Virus record (IMG/VR): IMGVR_UViG_3300033153_003073
Location: 1 to 38,868 of that record
Direction: 5' to 3' (one strand)
Source of the DNA: a virus
DNA: 38,868 nucleotides
This document shows, piece after piece, positions 17,170-23,719 of this stretch; position 1 is the first letter of the stretch; every line of letters begins with the position of its first letter. Both the position numbers and the translations under genes were made by a program. The notes beneath the pieces were generated by a model that saw only the letters and a program-made list of their open reading frames with translations, had not been told where the DNA came from and made no database searches.

Positions 17170-17793
17170 ATGAAAGATTATGAATTTTATCAAAGTGTAG
17201 CAAAAACAAATCCAAAGTATGTTAAAAATCAACAGGTAGGCGGAAGAAAAATAACTACTATTGATCCTCAACATCAAACTGAAACTGCTACTGATAAATG
17301 GGGTCTTTATGGTAAAGCATGGGGCATTAAAGACATTTCATTTTCTACTAGACTTTATGGAACTACTGAGATTATGACATTAGAGGGTGCTTTTTGGTAT
17401 CCAGAAGGCGTATTTCCTTATCGTGTAAGTGATAAGAGCTTTTATGTATCTGCAAAAGGTAAAGAGATTATAGACATAGATATTGAGAAAAAACTTCTTA
17501 CAAGCTTTAAGTCAAAATGTTTATCATTGTTAGGTTTTAATAGTGATATTTTCTTAGGTTTATTCGATGATGCAAACTATGTAAATGAAATGTGGGGAGA
17601 GTTTACTTTAATTGATGAAAATCAAAGAGCAGAGTTAGCAAAACTTATTCAAGACAGCAAGACAGATTTATTAAAGTTTAATGAAAGTTTCGTGATTGAT
17701 AATTTATCTGAACTTCCAATTAAAGAATTTGAAAAAGCTAAAGCCATGCTTCTTTCTAAACTAAACAAGATGAAAAATGCTTCTCAATCTTAA
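17170..17793 (+). CDS. Candidate single-strand annealing (Rad52-like) recombination protein
   Basis: A 207-residue protein. The N-terminal part (TNPKYVKNQQVGGRKITTIDP, then TATDKWGLYGKAWGIKDI) and the middle KKLLTSFKSKCLSLLGFNSD with DIFLGLFDDANYV follow the layout of phage annealing proteins with a Rad52-like fold: substrate-entry segment, WG(x)GWG turn, central sheet and a Cys-Leu-Ser-Leu-Gly-Phe helix. Its neighbours (Gp157, DUF1367, then RusA downstream) are those of a recombination module. I am fairly but not fully sure; a profile search against Sak/ERF/Rad52 families would decide. It overlaps the next gene by 17 bases. Confidence 0.55.
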   Translation: MKDYEFYQSVAKTNPKYVKNQQVGGRKITTIDPQHQTETATDKWGLYGKAWGIKDISFSTRLYGTTEIMTLEGAFWYPEGVFPYRVSDKSFYVSAKGKEIIDIDIEKKLLTSFKSKCLSLLGFNSDIFLGLFDDANYVNEMWGEFTLIDENQRAELAKLIQDSKTDLLKFNESFVIDNLSELPIKEFEKAKAMLLSKLNKMKNASQS

Positions 17794-18178
17794 AAAAACT
17801 TCTCAGGGTTTTATCCCTTGTGATGAGGAAAGCGTAAAAGCTTTTAATAAGATTAGAGAAGGTGCAGATATTTTTGTCGAGTTTAAACCTCGTAGAAATA
17901 TGAAGCTTCACAAAAAGTATTGGGCTTTACTTAATGCAGTAGTGATAAATCAAGATCATTACAAAACAGCGGATAATTTACATGAAGTTGTAAAGTTCAA
18001 AGCAGGGTACTATGAGACAATAATCCCACTAGAAGGAGAACCGTTTTTAAAAACAAAGTCAATTAGTTTTCACTCAATGGATAATTTAGAGTTTGAAAGC
18101 TTTTATAATGTAGCTCTTGACGAATGTATCACACTTGTTGGTGATGATGCAGTCAATGAGATAATTAAATTTTTATAA
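17777..18178 (+). CDS. DUF1367 family protein
   Basis: A 133-residue protein matching the DUF1367 pattern: LKKTSQGFIPCDEESVKAFNKI near the start, the basic RRNMKLHKKYWALLNAV around residues 39-54, then FKAGYYETI and KSISFHSMDNLEFESFYNVALD. DUF1367 proteins are found in phage recombination/replication blocks beside annealing proteins and NinB-like genes and may bind DNA; no activity is proven. It starts inside the end of the annealing-protein gene. Confidence 0.7.
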   Translation: MLLNLKKTSQGFIPCDEESVKAFNKIREGADIFVEFKPRRNMKLHKKYWALLNAVVINQDHYKTADNLHEVVKFKAGYYETIIPLEGEPFLKTKSISFHSMDNLEFESFYNVALDECITLVGDDAVNEIIKFL

Positions 18179-18188
18179 GGATAGAACA

Positions 18189-18518
18189 ATGAGAAAAATG
18201 AATATAAGTGTACCAATGATGTATAAAGACAAACATGGTGCAGACAAGACGAAATGGATAAATATTGGCAATATTGTGATTACTGATGATGGAAAAGTTT
18301 TTGGTGATATAAATGCAACACCAGTTGGAGATTGGGACGGTTCTTTTAGTTGTTTCGATAGAGAAGAAAAACAAAATAACAATCAAAACCAAAACCAGAA
18401 CCAAACGCATCCACAGGGATACAATCAAAACCAATCATATCAAGCACCTCAACAAGAGTATAAAAACGCTCAAGGTCAAGTTACAGATGCAAATGGAAAT
18501 GTTTTACCTCAGCAATGA
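18189..18518 (+). CDS. Hypothetical protein with Asn/Gln-rich disordered tail
   Basis: A 109-residue protein. Residues 1-60 form a compact beta-rich domain (MNISVPMMYKDKHGADKTKW, VGDWDGSFSCFD). Residues 62-109 are a low-complexity tail rich in Asn, Gln and Pro (QNNNQNQNQNQ). The shape recalls a single-stranded-DNA-binding protein with a flexible tail, and the neighbourhood is recombination/replication, but the acidic tip typical of SSB is absent. Ribosome site ATAAGGATAGAACA. Stop overlaps the next start as ATGA. Confidence 0.55.
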   Translation: MRKMNISVPMMYKDKHGADKTKWINIGNIVITDDGKVFGDINATPVGDWDGSFSCFDREEKQNNNQNQNQNQTHPQGYNQNQSYQAPQQEYKNAQGQVTDANGNVLPQQ

Positions 18519-18634
18519 TAAACAAACGCAGAAAATGCCCTACATGCCAAGTGCAATTTATGAGCAATATCTATAAATGTACTTTGTGTGGTGGAGCAAC
18601 GAAAAAGATTTTTTTGATAAGGTTCAGAAAATAA
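18515..18634 (+). CDS. Zinc-ribbon microprotein
   Basis: A 39-residue protein overlapping the previous stop as ATGA. It contains CPTC (residues 8-11) and CTLC (residues 22-25), the four cysteines of a small zinc ribbon, in a basic background (KRRK, IRFRK). No partner or role can be assigned. Confidence 0.6.
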   Translation: MINKRRKCPTCQVQFMSNIYKCTLCGGATKKIFLIRFRK

Positions 18635-18638
18635 GAGG

Positions 18639-18677
18639 TAGGTGCTGTATTATGCTAAAAAAGGACTACAGCACCTA
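18639..18677 (+). promoter_or_regulatory. RNA hairpin with 11-bp perfect stem
   Basis: TAGGTGCTGTA (18639-18649) and TACAGCACCTA (18667-18677) are exact reverse complements with a 17-base loop. The hairpin ends three bases before the next ATG. The loop and right arm contain a short open frame of eight codons (ATG at 18652, TAG at 18676). No U-run follows, so it is more likely a translation control or processing element than a terminator. Confidence 0.65.
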
Positions 18678-18680
18678 GAT

Positions 18681-18902
18681 ATGAAAAACCTTCCGAATAG
18701 GATAGCAAACGAAAGGCTGAAATGTATTATAGCAGAAAAGAGATTAATGAGAGATAGTGCATTTCAAAAAGTATTCAAAACAATGCAAGGCGAAAAGTTA
18801 AGAGGTCATGCTCTTGTTCAAATAGAGACTGAGAGAAGATTGAAAGTATATCTTGAGAAAAAGAAGAAACGCAGACTAAGTCATAGATATAAGAATTTAT
18901 GA
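18681..18902 (+). CDS. Small basic hypothetical protein
   Basis: A 73-residue, strongly basic protein (EKKKKRRLSHRYKNL at the end), predicted helical, probably nucleic-acid binding. I choose ATG 18681; an in-frame GTG at 18642 would add 13 residues but would start inside the hairpin's left arm. There is no good ribosome site before 18681, and the 18639-18677 hairpin directly precedes it, so translation may be controlled. Last gene before the 686-base non-coding structured stretch. Confidence 0.5.
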   Translation: MKNLPNRIANERLKCIIAEKRLMRDSAFQKVFKTMQGEKLRGHALVQIETERRLKVYLEKKKKRRLSHRYKNL

Positions 18903-18910
18903 TACAATAC

Positions 18911-19006
18911 CACTCTTGAAAGATTTTCTTCCTCGAACTTTCAGGGTGTCAAGATTAACGAGCATAGCTAATAGTTCAAGCAAGTTTTCACAATCGCTTG
19001 CTTGGA
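18911..19006 (+). other. Two hairpins upstream of the structured-RNA promoter
   Basis: CACTCTTGAAAG (18911-18922) pairs with CTTTCAGGGTG (18938-18948) as 11 pairs with one bulged T, directly after the stop codon of the previous gene. TTCAAGCAAG (18975-18984) pairs with CTTGCTTGGA (18997-19006) as 10 pairs. Neither is followed by a U-run. They may stabilise the 3' end of the upstream message or be the 5' part of a longer RNA. Confidence 0.55.
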
Positions 19007-19007
19007 T

Positions 19008-19036
19008 TTGTGTTTTAATATTCTTTATGATATAAT
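19008..19036 (+). promoter_or_regulatory. Promoter for the structured RNA
   Basis: TTGTGT (19008-19013), 17 bases, then TATAAT (19031-19036) with an extended TG at 19028-19029. RNA would start near 19043. The next gene starts only at 19589, so the first ~545 bases of this transcript are non-coding. Confidence 0.7.
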
Positions 19037-19042
19037 ACGACA

Positions 19043-19575
19043 TATCAGTTAAGCTCATTACTTATGGGTTTATAGATGCGTTCTTAAAATTAGTTTTGTT
19101 AATATTTTCGTTTAGCCCTACCAAAGACGCTAACTAAATTAGCTCACTCTTTATTGAGTGGGTCTAAACGAGAATTATTCTAGTGTCTTGGTAGGGTGCT
19201 TCAATAATTCTTCAAATAAATATCAACTTCAATTTTACCATGTTACTTTTATACATACAAGTATCATACAGCTTTAACGAATGTATGCACTACGGTGGTT
19301 ATGGAGCTTGAAAAAGCGATATAAATTCAAAAGAACAATTAGCGTTCCTTTTGGTACTACGGTATCAATATAAGACATTCTTCACCTACTAAGTCAGACA
19401 TTCAGTTGTTGATAAGGGGTAATCTAGCCGAGCAGGACGGGACTAGTAAGAATGATAAGCAAGGGTTGTTCACCCTCTTATTGTAAATGGCTCTCAACGG
19501 TTAAACGGGGATTATTTATATACTTATATGTCTCTCAAGGCTATAAGTATGCATTCAAGCAACTCACAATTATCC
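19043..19575 (+). ncRNA. Candidate large structured non-coding RNA
   Basis: A ~530-base stretch without a credible gene, behind its own promoter. Visible structure: a pseudoknot in which 19105-19115 pairs with 19164-19174 (11 pairs) and 19116-19128 pairs with 19185-19196 (12 pairs, one bulge), with small hairpins at 19129-19143 and 19145-19160 between; GCTT-GAAA-AAGC at 19306-19317 (GNRA loop); TTGGTAC-TACG-GTATCAA at 19351-19368 (UNCG loop); CAC-TACG-GTG at 19288-19297; CTAGCCG/CGG(GA)CTAG at 19424-19446; AATGATAAG..AGGGT/ACCCT..CTTATTGT at 19452-19484; and ATACTTATA/TATAAGTAT at 19520-19550. It could belong to the large ornate phage RNAs (ROOL/GOLLD type) or be a new class. It lacks tRNA, tmRNA or intron signatures. 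Confidence 0.6.
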
Positions 19576-19588
19576 AAGGATATATAAG

Positions 19589-20395
19589 ATGTATTATAAT
19601 AATATTGAGTGTGAAGTCATATCAAAAATAAATGAATATGAAAGTGTTATTGAAATTGATACTGGTACAGAAAGTTATCAAGAAGAATTTGGTATATATG
19701 AAGAGCCAATATCGAGAAAGTTAATAGTTGATAATAAGCACATAACAAAAGAGAAAATAACATCTTCTTCTATTATCTTAGAAAAAGAAAAAATGCTTTC
19801 AGAAATAACAAACATAAAAAATGAAAAGGTAAAAGAAGCAAACATAGTAATTCGAAATGAAAAAAAAGAATTAGAAAATCAACTAAAAGAAATAAAAAGT
19901 AAACTTACTAAATTTGATGGTATGATAGAATTTTATAAGTTTGTAAATAATGACTATAAATATTTCTTATCTAATAGTGGTATAAATCAATTAAAAATAG
20001 TAAGCAAAGACGAAATGCTATTATACAAAGATGGGAGAGATACTAAAGAAAAAGCTGTTGGTTTTAAGTGTATACTAATTGAAGATAAAGATACTAAAAG
20101 ATATACAGGCAAATTTAAAATTGGGATGGAGGTCTATCGTTACTCAGATGGAAGTGGTGGTGCTAACTTCATACAAGGCTTTGAAACTTTAAAGGATGCT
20201 ATTTCTGCTTATAAAGATTATCTTGGAACTAACATCAATGTAAATTCTTACGATGTGGCAACTTGTAAGATGTATAATATTGTTAATGAAAAAGTTACTA
20301 ACTTTGATAATATTATGAAGAACAGACAAAAAGAAAATAATGAAAAAGAAATAGAGCGACTAGAGGCTAATCTCGAAAGGTTAAAAAATGCCTAA
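19589..20395 (+). CDS. Hypothetical coiled-coil protein downstream of the structured RNA
   Basis: A 268-residue protein. Residues about 65-110 (EKEKMLSEITNIKNEKVKEA, EKKELENQLKEIKSKL) are a charged coiled coil, and the C-terminus (ENNEKEIERLEANLERLKNA) is another. Between them, about 115-235, is a mixed domain with FKIGMEVYRYSDGSGGANF. I recognise no family. AAGGA at 19576-19580 is its ribosome site. It is the first gene on any transcript from the 19031 promoter, and A/T content is higher than in the surrounding genes, hinting at recent acquisition together with the structured RNA. Confidence 0.6.
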   Translation: MYYNNIECEVISKINEYESVIEIDTGTESYQEEFGIYEEPISRKLIVDNKHITKEKITSSSIILEKEKMLSEITNIKNEKVKEANIVIRNEKKELENQLKEIKSKLTKFDGMIEFYKFVNNDYKYFLSNSGINQLKIVSKDEMLLYKDGRDTKEKAVGFKCILIEDKDTKRYTGKFKIGMEVYRYSDGSGGANFIQGFETLKDAISAYKDYLGTNINVNSYDVATCKMYNIVNEKVTNFDNIMKNRQKENNEKEIERLEANLERLKNA

Positions 20396-20516
20396 TCCTA
20401 ACGACTTTATCCAAGCATACCTAAAAAACAAACAGCCTACTAAGTGCAAAACATCTTATAAAGATAAGCCCCTTTGTTACAAAACTATTCAGAGAATGAT
20501 TAGGAGTGAGAAATGA
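20388..20516 (+). CDS. Small hypothetical protein
   Basis: A 42-residue protein overlapping the preceding stop by 8 bases and the next start as ATGA; the double overlap supports it. It is basic with two cysteines (TKCKTSYKDKPLCYKTI). TTAGGAGTGAG at its 3' end is the ribosome site for the replication gene. Function unknown. Confidence 0.55.
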   Translation: MPNPNDFIQAYLKNKQPTKCKTSYKDKPLCYKTIQRMIRSEK

Positions 20517-21079
20517 AAATTGATTATACTTTCAAGGCTAGTATTGAAGCCGAGGGAGACACGTTACAAATAATTACTTGCAGAGTTCCTTTAGAAGAAG
20601 TTGAAGATGATAATAGCATTTATGCAATACTTGAGCTACACCTTGAGTCATATATGCAAGATAACTATTGCGGTTGTTCTTTTAATGAAAGTCAAAATCA
20701 TTGTGATTGTGGAGGCGGTGGAGATTTTGAAGTTATTGAAATAACAGATAGAACTCTTGTCGAACAACCAAAACAAAAAGCTTTAACTGTTCAAGTGCCA
20801 AATGAATACACAAATATAAATCAAGAAGCTTTTGATGAGTGGATGTTTTACAAGAAGTATAAAAACAAGGGAGCTATTACAAAGACTCTTAATATGTTAA
20901 ATAGACACGACTATCAAACTCAGCAAGAAATGGTCGATAAAAGCATAATGAACGAGTACAAAGGATTGTTTGAGCCTAAACAAAAAAGAAGCCGAACAGA
21001 TAATAATGTTAATGTTGCTAATAGTTGGTTAGAAGAAAATGATTTTTTAGATACAAAATTTATCGGTGGAGATTGTTAA
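20513..21079 (+). CDS. Putative replication initiator / primosomal (O- or DnaT-like) protein
   Basis: A 188-residue protein. Residues about 107-157 (FDEWMFYKKYKNKGAITKTL then QQEMVDKSIMNEYKGLFEPK) match the C-terminal primosome/helicase-recruitment pattern of phage O-like and DnaT-like proteins, where an aromatic-rich helix is followed by 'EMVxxSIxNxxKGLF'. A Cys cluster, CGCSFNESQNHCDCGGGG at about 53-70, could bind zinc and is unusual for this family. The next gene resembles a helicase loader, giving an initiator-loader pair as in lambda O/P. No phage helicase or polymerase is present, so host enzymes are probably recruited. Stop/start overlap TAATG. Confidence 0.55.
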   Translation: MKIDYTFKASIEAEGDTLQIITCRVPLEEVEDDNSIYAILELHLESYMQDNYCGCSFNESQNHCDCGGGGDFEVIEITDRTLVEQPKQKALTVQVPNEYTNINQEAFDEWMFYKKYKNKGAITKTLNMLNRHDYQTQQEMVDKSIMNEYKGLFEPKQKRSRTDNNVNVANSWLEENDFLDTKFIGGDC

Positions 21080-21651
21080 TGTTAGATAAAACAATATTTG
21101 TTCAAAATATGGCAGGGTTATGTGAAGTATATGATAAAAGTCTAACAAAGACACTTCAAAATATATACTATGCAATTTTAAAAGATATGCAAGATGAAGA
21201 TTTTAAACAAGCGATTAAAAGATTATTGCAAGAGAGAGTTTTTGCAACATTTCCAAAACCTGCTGAAATTTTATCTTTGTCTAATGTTAAAAAAATTGTG
21301 ACTGAAAAGGTTGATGAGGTAGAACAAAAAGCAAAAGAACTAATAGAATTAGTCCACTCAATGAATAATCAAGTCTATGCAGATGCTAAAAGAATGGGAA
21401 CACAATTTGAAGATTTATTGAAGCTGGTAAAATTTCCGCAGGTTAATGATGATGATATAGCGATTTTAAATCAAGTTAAGCCACATAATGACCTCAAACA
21501 GCTAATAAGTAATATCTATACTTATCAAACAGGATTAGAGCAGTTAAAAGCTTTTAAAAACGCAGTTAATTATTCAGGCACTTATGCAGGTGCAATCGAA
21601 AACAACAAAGTCAAAACAGCTTTGTCTCACATGAAACATAAAAAAGGATAG
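21079..21651 (+). CDS. Putative helicase loader (G39P / lambda P-like)
   Basis: A 190-residue protein; I start at ATG 21079 (TAATG with the initiator) rather than the TTG six bases upstream. The N-terminal 70 residues (AGLCEVYDKSLTKTLQNIYY, LKDMQDEDFKQAIKRLLQER, FATFPKPAEIL) follow the G39P/loader pattern seen in phage replication blocks: a helical domain ending in FPxPAEI. The remainder is helical. It would deliver the host replicative helicase to the initiator. It ends with codons AAA AAA GGA TAG, which form the ribosome site of the next gene. Confidence 0.65.
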   Translation: MLDKTIFVQNMAGLCEVYDKSLTKTLQNIYYAILKDMQDEDFKQAIKRLLQERVFATFPKPAEILSLSNVKKIVTEKVDEVEQKAKELIELVHSMNNQVYADAKRMGTQFEDLLKLVKFPQVNDDDIAILNQVKPHNDLKQLISNIYTYQTGLEQLKAFKNAVNYSGTYAGAIENNKVKTALSHMKHKKG

Positions 21652-21655
21652 CAAA

Positions 21656-21880
21656 ATGAACATAACAAACACAATAGCAAAAATCTCTAACATGGATAAA
21701 AACGAGTTGATTAATTTCAACAACAACGCAGACAAAAGCGGATTAACAGAGATTGAGCGAAAAATACTTAACAAGTCTATAGATTTACAGTTTGCGGTTT
21801 TAACTGAAATAACAAGCAGAGAGTCAGCTTTAGCGATAATGAGTGATTTAAGTTATGGCGATAAAAACGATTTATTATGA
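21656..21880 (+). CDS. Small hypothetical protein
   Basis: A 74-residue, mainly helical protein (MDKNELINFNNNADKSG, EIERKILNKSIDLQFAVL). Ribosome site AAAAAAGGATAGC overlaps the end of the loader gene. The next gene starts inside its last codons (TTATTATGA). Unknown function. Confidence 0.55.
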   Translation: MNITNTIAKISNMDKNELINFNNNADKSGLTEIERKILNKSIDLQFAVLTEITSRESALAIMSDLSYGDKNDLL

Positions 21881-22050
21881 ATAAAACAGATAAAGAACTA
21901 TTCCAAGACTTCATACATACTCTTAAAACTCATAATGAGCTACTTATTAGCCAAGATACCACTTTAAACAAAGTCTTGAGCAAGTTAGAGAATTTAACAG
22001 TACTGATAGCGATTATAGGTGTTATTTTACTTATTGCTAATTTTATGTGA
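21877..22050 (+). CDS. Membrane-anchored helical microprotein
   Basis: A 57-residue protein: an N-terminal amphipathic helix (KELFQDFIHTLKTHNELL), then a C-terminal membrane helix (VLIAIIGVILLIANFM, residues about 42-57). It begins by ATGA overlap with the previous gene. Unknown function; such tail-anchored microproteins are common in phage early regions. Confidence 0.55.
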   Translation: MNKTDKELFQDFIHTLKTHNELLISQDTTLNKVLSKLENLTVLIAIIGVILLIANFM

Positions 22051-22058
22051 GGTGTGGG

Positions 22059-22724
22059 ATGAAAGTATTGGAATTATTTGCAGGAAGTAGATCGATTGGA
22101 AACGCTGCCGAAGATTTAGGACATGAAGTTTTTAGTGTAGATTGGCAAGACTTTGAAGGAATTGATTTATCAATAGACATTGGAGATTTAAAGATTGAAG
22201 ATGTTCCATTTGTTCCAGATGTAATATGGGCTTCACCAGATTGCACAACTTACTCTATCGCTGCAATAAGCACTCATAGAAATAAAGAAGATAGAAGTGG
22301 AAAAACAGAATATGCTAAAAAATGCGATATTGTAAATCAGCACTGGTTGTCTTTGATAGAGAAATGGTTAGAAATTAATCCTTTCATGGTTTATTATATT
22401 GAAAATCCAAGAGGCGGATTAAGAAAAATGCCATGGATGCAAGACTTACCTATTCGTCATACTGTTTGGTATTGCCAGTATGGAGACGATAGAGCAAAAC
22501 CTACAGATATTTGGACTAACAATAAACTCTGGAAACCTAAAAAAGAGTGCCATAACTTAAGGGATGGGGTGAAACATTGTCACCATGAAGCAGCACCAAG
22601 AGGTAGCAGAACAGGAACGCAAGGCAAAAAAGGTTCTTATGAGAGAAGTAAAATTCCTAGTGAGCTTTGCTATGAAGTTTTAATAAGTAATAAAGAAGCA
22701 ATTTTAAAAAGGACTTTATTTTGA
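22059..22724 (+). CDS. DNA cytosine-C5 methyltransferase (compact, phage type)
   Basis: A 221-residue AdoMet-dependent methyltransferase. Motif I is VLELFAGSRSIG (residues 3-14), with the acidic ribose-binding end of strand 2 at VDW; motif IV carries the catalytic cysteine in ASPDCTTYS (Cys62); motif VI is ENPRGG (Glu115). The order I-IV-VI is that of cytosine-C5 enzymes. The chain stops early, with little room for a separate target-recognition domain, as in other short phage homologues. ATG 22059 is chosen over ATG 22047 because it follows GAGGTGTGGG and starts at the motif I strand. It may protect phage DNA from host restriction; specificity cannot be read from sequence. Confidence 0.75.
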   Translation: MKVLELFAGSRSIGNAAEDLGHEVFSVDWQDFEGIDLSIDIGDLKIEDVPFVPDVIWASPDCTTYSIAAISTHRNKEDRSGKTEYAKKCDIVNQHWLSLIEKWLEINPFMVYYIENPRGGLRKMPWMQDLPIRHTVWYCQYGDDRAKPTDIWTNNKLWKPKKECHNLRDGVKHCHHEAAPRGSRTGTQGKKGSYERSKIPSELCYEVLISNKEAILKRTLF

Positions 22725-23122
22725 AAAAAGACAAAAGACAAAGTTTTGTAGTTGTAAAGATGCTGCCAACTCTTTTAAATCGTCTATATTTGCCCGTATG
22801 CAGAAACAACAAGCCAAGTATTAGAAAAAATCCTGATGCAAAAAAGTTTGTTGATCTTATACGCATGGAAGCAATCAGACAAAAGTGTAAAATAATTCCA
22901 GAAGGTGATATTAAAATGATTGTAGACTTCTGTATCAAAAAAGGAAATAAAGAACCAGATTTCGATGCACCGATTAAACTTTTAGCAGATGCACTTCAAG
23001 GTGTGATGTATAAAGACGATAAGCAAGTAAAGTTTTTTCAGATAGCAAAACACATCAATCAAGAAGAAAGTGAAATAGTTGTAATGGTTGAGGAAATATC
23101 AGATAATCTAAAGAAAGTATAA
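22721..23122 (+). CDS. rusA: RusA-family Holliday junction resolvase
   Basis: A 133-residue protein with the RusA signature: EPDFDAPIKLLADALQGV (Asp80, Asp82, Asp90) followed by MYKDDKQVKFF (Asp99, Asp100). These acidic residues bind the catalytic metal that lets RusA dimers cut four-way junctions. It would resolve recombination or replication intermediates before packaging. The best start is TTG 22721, seven bases after AAAAAGGA and overlapping the methyltransferase stop; an internal ATG at 22760 is an alternative that would still keep the catalytic part. Confidence 0.85.
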   Translation: MKKDKRQSFVVVKMLPTLLNRLYLPVCRNNKPSIRKNPDAKKFVDLIRMEAIRQKCKIIPEGDIKMIVDFCIKKGNKEPDFDAPIKLLADALQGVMYKDDKQVKFFQIAKHINQEESEIVVMVEEISDNLKKV

Positions 23123-23195
23123 TAAAATGGTGCAAATTCAGATGTTTTTAAGTTTTTGTGTGTAATAATTTGGAATATCAAAAAAGGAAAAAGAA

Positions 23196-23534
23196 ATGAA
23201 TTTAGATGATTTAACAATCGGAGAGGCTAAAAAGTTAGCAGAATTATTTGGCGGTCAAAATACAAGTTGTGCAAAGCCATTGGTAAATAAAGGCGATAAA
23301 GTTTTTACAAGAACATTGACTTATCATTATATCGGTGAGGTCGTGGAAGACAATGTAGACCATATCGTGCTAAACGGTTGTTCTTGGGTTGCAGATAGTG
23401 GTGAATTCACAAAATGTATTAAAGAGGGAAATCTTAGTGAAGTTGAGATTTTAGGGGATGGCGTAAAAGTTCTTAAATCTAATATGACTGATTGTATCCC
23501 TTGGGTGCATGAGCTTCCAAAAACGAGAAAGTAA
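23196..23534 (+). CDS. Conserved phage protein of unknown function
   Basis: A 112-residue protein starting MNLDDLTIGEAKKLAELFGG, followed by VFTRTLTYHYIGEVVEDNVDHIVLNG and WVADSGEFTKCI ... WVHELP. I recognise this layout from hypothetical proteins in many phage early or moron regions: an N-terminal 'LTIGEAK' helix and a small beta domain. No activity is known to me. Ribosome site is ATCAAAAAAGGAAAAAG. Its stop overlaps the start of the repeat ORF as TAATG. Confidence 0.6.
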   Translation: MNLDDLTIGEAKKLAELFGGQNTSCAKPLVNKGDKVFTRTLTYHYIGEVVEDNVDHIVLNGCSWVADSGEFTKCIKEGNLSEVEILGDGVKVLKSNMTDCIPWVHELPKTRK

Positions 23535-23719
23535 TGAAATCTTTTTTAGATGGGTCTAGGTCTAGGTCTTGGTCTGGGTCTTGGTCTGGGTCTTGGTCTA
23601 GGTCTTGGTCTTGGTCTTGGTCTGGGTCTAGGTCTTGGTCTGGGTCTAGGTCTTGGTTTGGGTCTAGGTCTTGGTCTGGGTCTAGGTCTTGGTCTAGGTC
23701 TAGGTCTAGGTCTGGGTAA
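23534..23719 (+). CDS. Ser-Arg/Trp/Gly dipeptide-repeat ORF (frame overlapping the hexamer array)
   Basis: A 61-residue ORF coupled to the previous gene by TAATG. After MKSFLDG it reads as Ser followed by Arg, Trp or Gly through the array. Its start is better placed for translation than that of the alternative frame at 23550. However, the variable base of the array changes the amino acid in this frame, whereas it is silent in the 23550 frame. Either frame, both or neither may be made. Confidence 0.35.
   Translation: MKSFLDGSRSRSWSGSWSGSWSRSWSWSWSGSRSWSGSRSWFGSRSWSGSRSWSRSRSRSG

Noticed and set aside
18313-18576. 87-residue + strand ORF
   Set aside because: It is a shifted reading of the Asn/Gln-rich tail of the 18189 gene and of the zinc-ribbon microprotein.
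19116-19196. tRNA gene, because CCCTACC...GGTAGGG encloses small hairpins like a cloverleaf
   Set aside because: The outer stem is 12 pairs, there is no T-loop sequence, no anticodon loop of seven and no CCA; the stem also takes part in a crossing pseudoknot.
18903-19588. Group I or II intron
   Set aside because: Flanking genes are complete, no exon is interrupted, and I find no convincing P7/Q-R or domain V sequence; AAACGGGG-like fragments alone are not enough.
23553-23714. Diversity-generating retroelement variable repeat
   Set aside because: No reverse transcriptase or template repeat is present, and changes are not limited to template adenines.
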